Part shown: positions 8,976 through 17,694 of the stretch, in pieces
How positions within the stretch are numbered: the stretch's first letter is position 1
Layout of the letters: each line of letters opens with the position of its first letter
From: Ruminococcaceae bacterium UBA3753
GTDB lineage: Bacteria; Bacillota; Clostridia; Oscillospirales; Acutalibacteraceae
Reading direction: 5' to 3'
NCBI GenBank assembly: GCA_002372375.1
Contig: DFGJ01000012.1
Span: 1 to 37,355, forward strand
DNA: 37,355 bases
Translations under genes and position numbers: made by a program
The notes under the pieces: generated by a model
Seen by the model: only the letters and a program-made list of their open reading frames with translations
What the model was told of the DNA's origin: nothing
The model's database searches: none

Positions 8976-9019
8976 AATAAGCAGCAAAACTTTAAGTGCT
9001 GCTTATTCGTTTTTTTAAT
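8976..9019 (+). terminator. Intrinsic terminator after the 7302 gene
   Basis: A perfect 10-bp stem AATAAGCAGC (8976-8985) / GCTGCTTATT (8998-9007) with a 12-nt loop is followed by CG and a T tract. Confidence 0.85.
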
Positions 9020-9047
9020 TTTTTATTAAGAATATCCTCAACCAAAA

Positions 9048-9081
9048 GGGATGCACTGAAAGTTTAAGTTTTCTGCATTCC
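9048..9081 (-). terminator. Possible terminator for the M23 gene
   Basis: Arms GGGATGCA (9048-9055) and TGCATTCC (9074-9081) pair with one wobble, and GAAA/TTTC extends the stem inward. Read on the minus strand, a short TTTT follows. Weak; it could be an unrelated structured element. Confidence 0.35.
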
Positions 9082-9210
9082 GATTTAGGTTCGGATATTT
9101 AATGAATTTAAGAAAGTTGTTAAAGGTCAGATTAATGTATTCTGGGTATTCTCTTTTACAAATTTGATAAAAATTGTTGTGGTGTAAAATTGGCCGTGTA
9201 TAATAATTTG

Positions 9211-9981
9211 CTATATTTTACCTAAAATTTCTAGTGGGTCAATATAAATATCCCCTCGTTTTATACATAGATGCAAGTGTTCCCCGTCTGAAGTTTCACA
9301 AGGAATGGAACCTATAGAGCCTATTTCTGTGCCATTTTCTATAGTGTCTCCAATGTTAACCATAGTTGTTTTTCCTAATCCGGAATAAAAAGCCGTAAAG
9401 TCGCCTTCGTGTTCAATAACTACAGTTGTACCCATCATAGGATCAGAAAAAATGTCTTTTACGACACCATCTGTTATAGCCAATACTTTGCTGCCCTGCG
9501 GAAGTGCAAAATCTGTTCCGTTATGAATTCGCCAGTCGTTAAAAGTTTTAGAATAAACGGGGTTTTCGCCGCTATATTTTTTTATAATCTTATTACCCGC
9601 TGGCAACACAATTGTCCCTGTCAGATTTCCCTTTGTTGGAATTATTTCTTCAGAATTAATGATGTCTTGTCGTGAAGTATTATCATCTTTCTTTGACTCG
9701 CTTACACTGTCAACTATGTCTTTGTATTTTTTTGTCTCTGTGTTTTCTGCTTTCTCTTTATCGGAATTTGTACCTTTTTGTATAATGTCAACAGGAGCGT
9801 TTATAGAAAAATCACTTATTTCTGCCGGTTTGGTAAAATATTTTACACTAGTGTAAGTAGAGTAGATTGCAGTAAATATGGCTAAAATGCAAATTCCCAA
9901 CGCCACATAAAAACTTTTTCCCCTTTTGTCTTTACTCGACCCCTTCGTTTTTTGACTTATATTTCCCTCAGTTTCTTCCAT
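9211..9981 (-). CDS. Membrane-anchored M23/LytM metallopeptidase, SpoIIQ-like
   Basis: 256 residues from ATG 9981. A TTG at 10023 would add 14 residues but has no ribosome binding site; GGGGAGG lies 16 nt before ATG 9981, a long spacing, so the start is uncertain. One N-terminal membrane helix (about 24-46), a charged linker (about 50-120) and a C-terminal LytM domain. Both zinc motifs are intact: HxxxD as H153-D157 and HxH as H235-H237, so it may be an active peptidoglycan endopeptidase. The domain order and the WRIHNGTDFALPQG region resemble SpoIIQ of Clostridia, which joins forespore and mother-cell membranes and often keeps the histidine lost in Bacillus. An alternative is a hydrolase served by the nearby FtsEX. 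Which one holds cannot be decided here. Confidence 0.85.
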   Translation of the reverse strand: MEETEGNISQKTKGSSKDKRGKSFYVALGICILAIFTAIYSTYTSVKYFTKPAEISDFSINAPVDIIQKGTNSDKEKAENTETKKYKDIVDSVSESKKDDNTSRQDIINSEEIIPTKGNLTGTIVLPAGNKIIKKYSGENPVYSKTFNDWRIHNGTDFALPQGSKVLAITDGVVKDIFSDPMMGTTVVIEHEGDFTAFYSGLGKTTMVNIGDTIENGTEIGSIGSIPCETSDGEHLHLCIKRGDIYIDPLEILGKI

Positions 9982-11037
9982 ATCGTTTACTTTGACACCT
10001 CCCCTTGGGGTTATTGTTGCCAAAATAAAATTAGATATGTACTTGGGTTTGATGTTTTGTTTTAAAATGTGAAATACTTAGCACATATACTGGGTCAGTT
10101 TATTTTTATGTCCGTCTAGATATATAGTGAATTGTAAGGGATTATTTTTGAGGCCGAATAAAATCCTGACTTGATATATTCACATACAATAAAATTTAAA
10201 CTTTATAAGTAAAACAAAACAAAATTACGGCTCTACACCACGAAGAATTGTCCATTCAAGACATGATTTTGCCATAGTTAATCTAATAATTTATTAAAAG
10301 TACAGTATTATTAACTATTTGTGGCACATTTGTAAAAACGAGACATAAATAAAAATATTGTTATAACATCAAATGTCTGTATATTCCTGTTGTGTAGAGC
10401 TTTTTATATTTATTGAACCTAAACTAAATATTTTAAATAATATTCAGTTTTCTATTATCATTAATACATTTTTTAGCACGTATATAAATAGGTCAAATCA
10501 AATATATCAATTAGCAGTAACTGCGCAAAACAACGAAGTAGCTAGAATCCGGGGAAAAATAATTGTTTTGAGATAAAACAAGATGTGGTACAATCAGCAG
10601 AGGCGCTTTTTAGTACTATCCAAAAGCTAATAAACGAAAATTAGTGGTAAACACGTCTCTTAACTTGAAGTGATCACGAAAAGTTTTAGGCCTAGATCGT
10701 GTGGACAAATTTTTTGTTTAATATCTGTATGAGAAACGAGATACCACAAACCTGCGAGACGATGGAATTTGTTTTCTTAAAACAACCGATGGATGCGACT
10801 ATACAGCGTTCTAGGAGCACTCTTTTATTAAAAAGGACAGGCCAACACACTAGACACAAACTACGAAGCACTACCAAAACACTCATACTGACGTTACCAA
10901 AAGACCCATGATTCCACTTAGTTGATAATTCTGAAAATACACCAAAGCAGCTAGCCAAAAACAAACAACAAGTAAAGGCAACGACACAAGAGAAAGGAAG
11001 ATCGATTCCAACCGCCCTCGTATCCAAACCAGCGCGA
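9982..11037. other. 1.06-kb gap without a supported gene
   Basis: AT-rich sequence to about 10690, then an abrupt change to A/C-rich sequence on the plus strand that continues through the glycosyltransferase gene. Open frames at 10373-10576 (+) and 10692-11069 (-) lack ribosome binding sites and recognisable domains. No RNA gene, clear promoter or terminator was found. Confidence 0.4.
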
Positions 11038-11997
11038 TCAGAGGCCCTGACTATGCCACAATTCATCACGTAACTTCATATACTTTTCATACATTTCTTG
11101 ATATCTCACATTAGCATGAGACCTTCCCTTCCACGGCTTTGGCACGCCGGCAAAATGAAGAATCGTAACCGTATCAATGTCAAGATCCTTATAAGAATCT
11201 TCGCCGAAAGCAGAGCACATAACGCAGTATGTATACGGGTAAAGCCTAACCTTTTCCTTTGGAAATAAAGTCAAAGCATATTCCTCTCTACCACCACAAA
11301 ATTCAGGCTTATCACTATCACCAACTTTGTACAGCGTGGATTTATCCAGTAGTAACTTTTGGGCGTTCTGCTTGCGCATCTCTTTCAAATTATAAACGCC
11401 AAAACCTGCAGTAATCCAACGATCGGCATACCTTTCGTGGTGTTTCCTATACTCTTCTGCAACATCCACAGCACCAATACACTTACTGCCAAAATCTTCA
11501 GTAAACACATGGTTCAAACTTTTTAGAACAAGAACATCATCGTCCAACCATACTATCCTGTCTAAGTTTGGGAAAATCTCTTGAACATACAATTTAACCA
11601 TTATTGCTTTGTTCCACTGGTCTTGCGGATAGATATCCAACCTCTTCCTATCAAAGTAAGTAAAATCAAGATTAAAATCTTTCTTCTTCTTGAGCGCCTC
11701 CAAACGATGTACATTTTCTTTACTCATATGATTATCATCGAAAGAGACTATGTGTATATTAATTCTTTCACCCTCAAGTGAATTACACAAATAAGAGAGT
11801 ATAGTTGTCGCGGTAGGCCCGACATTACCATCATCCGCACACATAAAAATGTGAATTGGCTCAATCTGCACCGAGGCAGAACTGCCAGAAATCTTGTTAA
11901 AAGTGCTCTTGGGTTTAATCAACGAATACGTAAAAACTGAAAATCCAATCAGGAGTACACAAACCAGACCTAGAATAAACACGCTCGCTTTTTTCAT
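11038..11997 (-). CDS. Membrane-anchored family 8 glycosyltransferase
   Basis: A 319-residue protein. The start is ATG 11997, preceded by GAGGGAG; the longer frame from 12045 is not favoured. Residues 4-27 form one hydrophobic helix after MKK, then a short linker and a GT8 domain (glycogenin / lipopolysaccharide glucosyl- and galactosyltransferase family, retaining, metal-dependent). Seen: the opening strand IHIFMCADDGNVGPT (about 49-62), KLYVQEIFPNLDRIVWLDDDVLV with the metal-binding D-x-D (Asp 152-154), an ITAGFGVYNL acceptor-loop region, and the C-terminal HFAGVPKPWKG (281-291) that supplies a metal-binding His. Donor and acceptor are unknown. The N-terminal anchor is unusual for bacterial GT8 enzymes, which are normally cytosolic. 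The gene has its own consensus promoter and a ~215-nt leader. Confidence 0.88.
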   Translation of the reverse strand: MKKASVFILGLVCVLLIGFSVFTYSLIKPKSTFNKISGSSASVQIEPIHIFMCADDGNVGPTATTILSYLCNSLEGERINIHIVSFDDNHMSKENVHRLEALKKKKDFNLDFTYFDRKRLDIYPQDQWNKAIMVKLYVQEIFPNLDRIVWLDDDVLVLKSLNHVFTEDFGSKCIGAVDVAEEYRKHHERYADRWITAGFGVYNLKEMRKQNAQKLLLDKSTLYKVGDSDKPEFCGGREEYALTLFPKEKVRLYPYTYCVMCSAFGEDSYKDLDIDTVTILHFAGVPKPWKGRSHANVRYQEMYEKYMKLRDELWHSQGL

Positions 11998-12221
11998 ACG
12001 CTCTCCCTCACAACAAAAAATACGGCACAGATGGACACAAAACAAACCTTTAATAAATCAATACAATGGCCGACCGCCTGACTTTAAAACTGCACCTACT
12101 CCCTGAACGTTAATTACAAGATAATGCAAAAACACAGGCCCATCCCACTGCAATTTTAACAACTATACTCAATAAAGTAGCGCGATGCTGCACAAAGCTA
12201 ACAGAAACAGGCACTATTGGC
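11998..12221. other. Long leader of the GT8 gene
   Basis: About 215 nt lie between the predicted transcription start near 12215 and ATG 11997 on the minus strand. No known riboswitch or small ORF with a ribosome binding site was recognised. Confidence 0.4.
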
Positions 12222-12250
12222 ATTTTATCTAATTGATATTCATATGTCAA
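12222..12250 (-). promoter_or_regulatory. Promoter of the GT8 gene
   Basis: On the minus strand, TTGACA (rc of 12245-12250), a 17-nt spacer and TAAAAT (rc of 12222-12227). One base from full consensus. Confidence 0.75.
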
Positions 12251-12584
12251 ATAGATAGTTCAGATGGGAGTCAATGAATATGCGTGAAACAAATTAGCGG
12301 CTTTTGGTATGTATAGATGTTTTGAATATTTTTATAATTAAATTTTTACTTTATTCATAAGTATTGAATATATCCATCTGCAAAGCAAATAGAAAAAGTC
12401 GATTCTGCTAATTTTGGATTATCAAGATTAGCAGATTTAAACCTTTTTTATTTTTTAGCGTGTAGCATTTTGCTGTATGATTTTAATTTTTTTATAAATA
12501 CACTTTACTTTAATCAATTTGTATTGGTATTATAATATAAGAGTATTTAAGAGTGATGGGTGATTTTTGGTCTAGGTGATTATC
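12251..12584. other. Divergent gap before the histidine kinase
   Basis: AT-rich. Several TATAAT-like strings occur near 12529-12537, but none has a well-spaced -35, so the kinase promoter is only roughly placed. No gene or RNA seen. Confidence 0.4.
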
Positions 12585-14027
12585 GTGCAGATTAAAGACT
12601 TGTTAAAATCCAGAATTAGGGCTGTGGGTATTAAAATAACTTGGTTTTTGAAATTCTTAGGGTGCGTTTATATTTTTTTAACTTTAGTGGCGTTTTTAGC
12701 CGTAGCATATTTTTATAATTTTAACAAAAAAAATACGGAAAATTTGTTTGCTCTCGAATGTGCGCAACTATACGGGGACATTGCCATACAAACCAGATTA
12801 AGGTTTAGTCCGGCTGTAGACATTTTAAAATTAACTAGAAAACTCCAATCAGAAAATAGATATGGTACAAGTATTAATGTAGTAGTTTTAGAAGATAAAG
12901 GGGACATCTTAGCTGAAAACTGTACAGATTTTTCAGTAGAAGAGCTACCAAAAGAAATATATTCAGATTCGCAAGATAAGATAATTATAAAAAACGTTGG
13001 AAGTAAAAAGTTTTTATTTACATGCAAGAAAGTAATGTTCTCTGATAGCAATCTTTCGTACTTTCTAGTATTTACAAAAAAAGCAGAATTTTTAAATTAT
13101 TCTTTCTTTAGAAATTGCTTACTCATTTTTTTTACTCTGGTATTATTTGAAATTTTTTTATTCTTGGCAAGCAAGCGTTTCATAAAAAGCATAGTTAAGC
13201 CCGTTGATGAAATAAGTAAAATGGCTAGGAGGATAGCATTGGGTGATTTTAAAACGCGGCTTGTGAAGCAAGAGAAAAGTGAGTTTAGCGAGCTATGCAG
13301 TACTATCAATTATATGGCTCAAAAGCTTTATGAGTCTGAGCAAATGAAAAATGACTTTATATCATCGGTTTCACACGAGTTACGTACTCCACTAACTGCA
13401 ATTAAAGGTTGGGCAGAAACAATAATTTTGGATGATCCAAAGACTAAAGAAAATTTGGAAATGAACAAAAAAGGGATGGAAATTATAGTAAGTGAGTCTG
13501 AACGGCTTTGTGCTATAGTAGAGGAATTGCTGGATTTTTCAAAACTGCAAAACGGAAGAACGGTGCTTAACTTAGAAAAAATCGACATCATAGCAGAGCT
13601 CAGTGAGGCAGTATATATTTTTGTGAAGAGGGCAAAAAGTGAAAACAAATTTTTGCTTTACTCCGAACCAGAAACGCTTTCGCCTGTTCTAGGAGATAAA
13701 AACAGATTAAAGCAGGTTTTTATAAACATTATAGACAATGCATTAAAATATACTAGAGAAAAAGGAGTTGTTAATGTTAGTGCAAAGGAAGTAGATAATT
13801 TTATCAATATTGAAATAAGTGATAATGGAGTGGGAATTCCTAAGAGTGAATTGCCAAAAGTTAAGGACAAATTCTACAGAGGGAAATTTAGTAAGAATGG
13901 TTCGGGAATAGGGCTTGCTCTGGCAAATGAGCTAGTGCTACTTCACTCTGGTCGAATAGAGATAAAAAGTGAAGAAAACGTGGGAACTGTTGTTAACGTT
14001 TATTTACCGAAAATGTTAAAAGATTGA
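12585..14027 (+). CDS. Orphan HAMP-domain sensor histidine kinase
   Basis: 480 residues from GTG 12585, which has TAGGTGA placed just upstream; the GTG at 12576 lies inside that site. Layout: membrane helix 1 (about 17-44), an outside sensor of ~130 residues, helix 2 (about 174-196), HAMP linker (about 197-250), phospho-acceptor box SVSHELRTPL with His 264, N box NIIDNALKYT, G1 DNGVGIP and G2 GSGIGLALANEL. All catalytic boxes are intact, so it should autophosphorylate and pass phosphate to a response regulator. In Clostridia such PhoR/WalK-type kinases nearly always follow a response regulator gene. Here none is adjacent on either side, so the partner must lie elsewhere. The signal is unknown. 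Confidence 0.92.
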   Translation: MQIKDLLKSRIRAVGIKITWFLKFLGCVYIFLTLVAFLAVAYFYNFNKKNTENLFALECAQLYGDIAIQTRLRFSPAVDILKLTRKLQSENRYGTSINVVVLEDKGDILAENCTDFSVEELPKEIYSDSQDKIIIKNVGSKKFLFTCKKVMFSDSNLSYFLVFTKKAEFLNYSFFRNCLLIFFTLVLFEIFLFLASKRFIKSIVKPVDEISKMARRIALGDFKTRLVKQEKSEFSELCSTINYMAQKLYESEQMKNDFISSVSHELRTPLTAIKGWAETIILDDPKTKENLEMNKKGMEIIVSESERLCAIVEELLDFSKLQNGRTVLNLEKIDIIAELSEAVYIFVKRAKSENKFLLYSEPETLSPVLGDKNRLKQVFINIIDNALKYTREKGVVNVSAKEVDNFINIEISDNGVGIPKSELPKVKDKFYRGKFSKNGSGIGLALANELVLLHSGRIEIKSEENVGTVVNVYLPKMLKD

Positions 14028-14495
14028 CATACTATAGCTAAAATTATAAAAGTACGCCTATGTGTAAAAGAGATGAGCTTCTATATTATGAAAACCTGTT
14101 TCAATTTTTTAAACGCACTTTATGGGATATTTTTTTATTTTTAGTACTTTATATTTTAATACATCTATGCAATCTTTTACTGTCGACTAAACTGCCTGAT
14201 TTTTACAACAAAGTGTACACCTAAAATAAGCAAACTTTATTTTATAAGATTTCCCAATAACAGACCTGTGGGTGTTCGTGCAAACTTCAAATAGCACGAG
14301 GATGGCACATACGCCTAACCCTCAGTTTTACGCTTGTACTTTTTATATAGCTGCACACAAATCTCGCTCATTCTACAGCGTTCTCGTGTTCAGCAACAAA
14401 AGGCAGCGAGGTGGAGACACAAATTTTACAAATCACTGTAACTCGTTTTTTTTGCCTAATTTCTTAATGTTTTTCGTTATGTCTTCTGCTTTCTT
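14028..14495. other. Convergent gap, 468 bp
   Basis: The left part is AT-rich; the right part (from about 14260) is richer in C on the plus strand. The open frame at 14272-14499 has no ribosome binding site and no recognisable domain. No terminator or RNA gene is clear. Confidence 0.4.
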
Positions 14496-15461
14496 TTAAG
14501 AATTACCGTTTCCGCCAAAAAACCAGTCCTTGATACATTTTGCAGCCAAAAGTGTCCAACCTACTAATGCGGTTAAAATACTAGCGTTGTTCATACTGGT
14601 GAGTTTTTTGTTTTTACTGTTAAGGTCTGCGATTTTATCGTTAAGATATCCTTTCTCAGTTTCAAACTTAAAGCTATTAAGCTCGCAGGCTGAAGCGGTA
14701 CGCTTAGCATCACTAACCTCTTGTATAAGACTTTCTCTCACACTACGCAGTTTTCTCATATCTTGCTCTAAAAAACTCATTTTAGTTATACATGACAAAT
14801 CATCCGATTGCAGATATTTAAATTCACCTTTGCCTAGTAGAGGGGACTCATTTGCTTTTTTATAAAAGAAACCACAATCCTCTAACATCTTTCTAACTTC
14901 ACCTGTTTTATCAGCTAGAAGTATACCTTTAAGACCATTTAGCAAAAACTCCTTACCATACTTCATACCGCCACCGTCCTGTACTCGATTTTCCATCTTC
15001 TTAAATATTAAGGCAAACTCTTCTGGCACAACTTCGACAAAATCGAGCTCCCTTAAAATATCATTTAGACGAATGCCATATTTTTTTAAACGTTTCAAAG
15101 TTAATATTTGCAAATATAACAACTCATTGACTGTAATATAATAATCAACATTAAATTTACTCTTAGCCCAATTCCTTAGATCATGGGGTGCCTCGCCAAA
15201 ACAGTGAAAATCCGTCGCATTTCTACCTGAAATTTTTAGATAACTCCCATCTTTAAGTTTTATTCCGACAAATCCGGCGTCTTCGAGGGTCAACTGTGCA
15301 CCTAAAGCTATTGCAGAATCATCGAGCAAGCCATACAAATAACCTTTATCGTCGACCCTGATATTTATGGATGAAGCATTCGCTTGTTGTGCCGACACAA
15401 CACCTGTAAAACCATTACCAATTAATCCTGCAAAACACATAGTAGAAATAAACTTTTTCAT
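14496..15461 (-). CDS. Unknown exported protein with coiled coil and C-terminal membrane segment
   Basis: A 321-residue protein, function unknown. It has a signal peptide (MKKFISTMCFAGLIGNGF..., cleavage likely after VSA at residue ~24). A globular part follows (about 30-210), with IRVDDKGYLYGLLDDSAIALG early on. A long charged helical region (about 225-290, LNDKIADLNSKNKKL) looks like a coiled coil. A hydrophobic segment near 293-312 precedes the tail DWFFGGNGNS. The C-terminal layout recalls the 17695 protein (hydrophobic helix, then GWFGG). The start has AAGGGA upstream. The promoter is at 15500-15528. It may be inserted in the membrane by its tail, but the hydrophobic segment is short. 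Confidence 0.7.
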   Translation of the reverse strand: MKKFISTMCFAGLIGNGFTGVVSAQQANASSINIRVDDKGYLYGLLDDSAIALGAQLTLEDAGFVGIKLKDGSYLKISGRNATDFHCFGEAPHDLRNWAKSKFNVDYYITVNELLYLQILTLKRLKKYGIRLNDILRELDFVEVVPEEFALIFKKMENRVQDGGGMKYGKEFLLNGLKGILLADKTGEVRKMLEDCGFFYKKANESPLLGKGEFKYLQSDDLSCITKMSFLEQDMRKLRSVRESLIQEVSDAKRTASACELNSFKFETEKGYLNDKIADLNSKNKKLTSMNNASILTALVGWTLLAAKCIKDWFFGGNGNS

Positions 15462-15499
15462 AAAATTTCCCTTTTACGCATAAAAATAGCTCTTCTTTT

Positions 15500-15528
15500 A
15501 TTTTAACACTTTTAGCGTAAAAAGTAAA
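15500..15528 (-). promoter_or_regulatory. Promoter of the 14496 gene
   Basis: On the minus strand, TTTACT (rc of 15523-15528), a 17-nt spacer and TAAAAT (rc of 15500-15505), about 35 nt before ATG 15461. It lies back to back with the ppk2 promoter. Confidence 0.6.
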
Positions 15529-15565
15529 GATTAAAATTATTATTTGTTAATAAGAATAATTTATA

Positions 15566-15594
15566 TTGCTTTATATTTAAAAATGTGTTACAAT
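15566..15594 (+). promoter_or_regulatory. Promoter of the PPK2-family gene
   Basis: TTGCTT (15566-15571), a 17-nt spacer and TACAAT (15589-15594), about 40 nt before the ribosome binding site of the gene at 15638. Confidence 0.6.
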
Positions 15595-15637
15595 TAAATA
15601 AATTTAGATTTAAAACATTTTTTAGGAGATTAACGTC

Positions 15638-16501
15638 ATGAACTTGGATAAATTTAAAATTACTGATATAAACAAATTTAATTTCAAGGCCTTTGACCCG
15701 GATGCTCAAACGCTATCTATGGATAAACAGGCTGTTTTGGAGAATGGTAAAATAAATATAAAGAAAATGAAGCTTTTACAAGATCGATTTTATGCAGAAG
15801 GCAAAGAATCTGTACTCATAGTTCTACAGGCGATGGATGCCGCCGGAAAAGATGGTGCTATAAAGCATGTTATGGCTGGCGTTAACCCTCAAGGAGTGGA
15901 GGTTTCTAACTTTAAAAAGCCCACGGATATAGAGAATGCACATGATTATCTATGGCGCTGTGTTAAAGCATTGCCTCCAAAGGGAAAAATAGGCATATTT
16001 AATAGATCTTACTATGAGGACGTTCTTGTCAATCGAGTACATAGCCTTTATAAAAATCAAAACTTGCCTGATCGCTGTAAGACAGATGATATTTTTGAGA
16101 AGAGGTATAACCAAATAAAAAATTTCGAGGAATATTTGTGGGAAAATGGCACAAGAATAATAAAGTTTTTCTTTTGTATCTCTAAAGATGAGCAAAAAAA
16201 GCGTTTTATGAAGAGGATAGCGGACAAGAACAAAAATTGGAAGCTTTCCGATTCGGATGTTGCAGAACGCAAGTATTGGGATGATTATATGGAGGCATAC
16301 GAGCTTGCTATCAATTCCACTGCAACCCAATACGCACCGTGGTATGTGATTCCGTCAAATAAGAAGTGGTTTGCCAGGTATTTGGTTTCTGAAGCCATAA
16401 TAAAAATTTTAGAGGATATCAATCCTAAGTATCCGAAAGTAGGGAAAGAAAAAGAAAAAATGATTCTAAAATGTAAAGATATTTTAAAAAACGAGAAATA
16501 G
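15638..16501 (+). CDS. PPK2-family polyphosphate:nucleotide phosphotransferase
   Basis: A 287-residue, single-domain PPK2 protein. The family moves phosphate between inorganic polyphosphate and nucleotides; short single-domain members mostly use polyphosphate to turn AMP and/or ADP (or GDP) into higher nucleotides. Seen: Walker A AMDAAGKDG (65-73) after the strand SVLIVLQ, the motif GVNPQGVEVSNFKKP (81-95), Walker B GKIGIFNRSYYEDVLV (116-131), and a Lys/Arg-rich lid region (about 175-205). C-terminal APWYVIPSNKKWFARYLV is also typical. TAGGAGA lies before ATG 15638. Which nucleotide it prefers cannot be read from sequence. In a host-associated cell it could recharge nucleotides cheaply (inference). 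It is a single-gene unit. Confidence 0.93.
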   Translation: MNLDKFKITDINKFNFKAFDPDAQTLSMDKQAVLENGKINIKKMKLLQDRFYAEGKESVLIVLQAMDAAGKDGAIKHVMAGVNPQGVEVSNFKKPTDIENAHDYLWRCVKALPPKGKIGIFNRSYYEDVLVNRVHSLYKNQNLPDRCKTDDIFEKRYNQIKNFEEYLWENGTRIIKFFFCISKDEQKKRFMKRIADKNKNWKLSDSDVAERKYWDDYMEAYELAINSTATQYAPWYVIPSNKKWFARYLVSEAIIKILEDINPKYPKVGKEKEKMILKCKDILKNEK

Positions 16502-16759
16502 AGTAGCAGCAATTGTTAAATGGGTTTAAAGTGAAAGCCGCGAGCTCCGTTATTAAGAAGACTGGAACATGTTAAAATACGTAATGCTAAATAGTTAATT
16601 AGTGGGTTCGATATTTTAAAGTCGAATCTTTTGCAGTCTAAGCGGATGAAAGAAATATTTCACTTGACTGCCTTTTTGTTTTCCTATAGCATGGTGGACG
16701 AAGCGGCGTGTTTTTTGTGCTGTTACCCTGTATTTTGTGGTCTTTGGAGGTTGGGACCT
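16502..16759. other. Gap before the 16760 gene
   Basis: No gene. An in-frame extension of the next gene back to 16631 lacks a ribosome binding site. No clear terminator for ppk2 and no good promoter were seen. Confidence 0.4.
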
Positions 16760-17383
16760 ATGCTTAAAGGTTTTTCGACTACTGTTGGCACTGTTGGGTT
16801 TACAATGAGTTTCGTTGGAAGTGTCGGTTCTGCTTACAACAGTTCTGTAGTGATGGACAAAGTTAGATCAGTACGGTCCGGTAACTTTACTGAGATGTTG
16901 AATTCTGTTCGTAACTTAGTTGAAACTGACGAAGAATTTGTGAATAGTGTAGTAAAAAACTTGAGTATAGGCGATGACGGATATTTTTGGTACAATGACG
17001 GTGTAAGTGCTGTTAGGTCTAATGTTAGAGTAATATTTGGTCGGTCTTGGGGAACTTTTAAGATTATTGCTGAACACAGTTCGGGTGAGTATTATTCAAT
17101 GTATAGCAATGGCTCCGTTGAGGGGCGTATCGATGATAAAGATGTTTCAGCCGAGAAGAAGTATCCCCCTTTATATAAGCTTTGTAAAGAATGGCGTGAA
17201 GGTGAATTAGATAAATTTAAGGCAGAACATGGCGAAGATGCGGCTAATGAGTTAAGGTCTTATTGGAGCCGCAGGATACTTACGGAAAAGGCTGCAAAGT
17301 TCATAATTTTCCATGTTTTGATGAGCTTAGCGATTAATGATTATTCGAGCGGATTGAATACTGTCAGTGCCGGTGATCTGTAG
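16760..17383 (+). CDS. Unknown small exported protein
   Basis: 207 residues from ATG 16760, chosen because GGAGG sits 9 nt upstream and the result starts with a signal-peptide-like stretch rich in Gly, Ser, Thr and Phe (MLKGFSTTVGTVGFTMSFVG). The mature part is soluble and charged, with several Trp residues and a motif WYNDGVSAVRSNVRVIFG in the middle. No domain is recognised. Its N-terminus resembles that of the next gene (MFKESVATLGVFSLVGSAA), so the two may be exported in the same way or be distant relatives. The gene does not share an obvious operon with its neighbour, which has its own strong promoter. Confidence 0.65.
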   Translation: MLKGFSTTVGTVGFTMSFVGSVGSAYNSSVVMDKVRSVRSGNFTEMLNSVRNLVETDEEFVNSVVKNLSIGDDGYFWYNDGVSAVRSNVRVIFGRSWGTFKIIAEHSSGEYYSMYSNGSVEGRIDDKDVSAEKKYPPLYKLCKEWREGELDKFKAEHGEDAANELRSYWSRRILTEKAAKFIIFHVLMSLAINDYSSGLNTVSAGDL

Positions 17384-17621
17384 TTTTTTTATTTTAGGCG
17401 ACCGATAAAAAATATGCGGTTGTTTTCTATGTTTTTTGGTTGCTCTTGTTTTTTGGGTGTAAATTTTTTGTAGGGATTGTTTTTTGTTTTAGTTCCAGTG
17501 TGTTAGCAAAAGGTGTTTCCGCTTTCTATGTTAAAGTGGAATTTCTTTATGTGGGTGGAAATTAATTTATTTGTGATTTCTTTGTTGTTGTATTTCAAAA
17601 ATAGAGATTGATAAAAAAGTG
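17384..17621. other. Gap between two exported-protein genes
   Basis: T/G-rich, 238 bp before the next promoter. A weak hairpin (ACCG/CGGT) with a short T stretch near 17400-17428 might end the upstream transcript. No gene seen. Confidence 0.4.
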
Positions 17622-17650
17622 TTGACATTATTTTGTTTATGTGCTAAAAT
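17622..17650 (+). promoter_or_regulatory. Strong promoter of the 17695 gene
   Basis: TTGACA (17622-17627), a 17-nt spacer and TAAAAT (17645-17650). The stretch GTGTTGACATTATTTT closely matches the tRNA-Val promoter at 273-301, so high expression is likely. Confidence 0.85.
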
Positions 17651-17694
17651 ATCGGTGTGTTAACGCTACTACAAGAACCTAGGAGGTTGTGTTT

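Noticed and set aside
10373..10576. 67-codon plus-strand open frame
   Set aside because: No ribosome binding site, no homology pattern, and AT-rich sequence like the surrounding gap.
10692..11069. 125-codon minus-strand open frame overlapping the end of the GT8 gene
   Set aside because: It starts with GTG without a ribosome binding site, has no recognisable domain, and lies in a compositionally odd block where stops are rare on this strand.
14272..14499. 75-codon plus-strand open frame
   Set aside because: No ribosome binding site; it runs into the end of the convergent 14496 gene.
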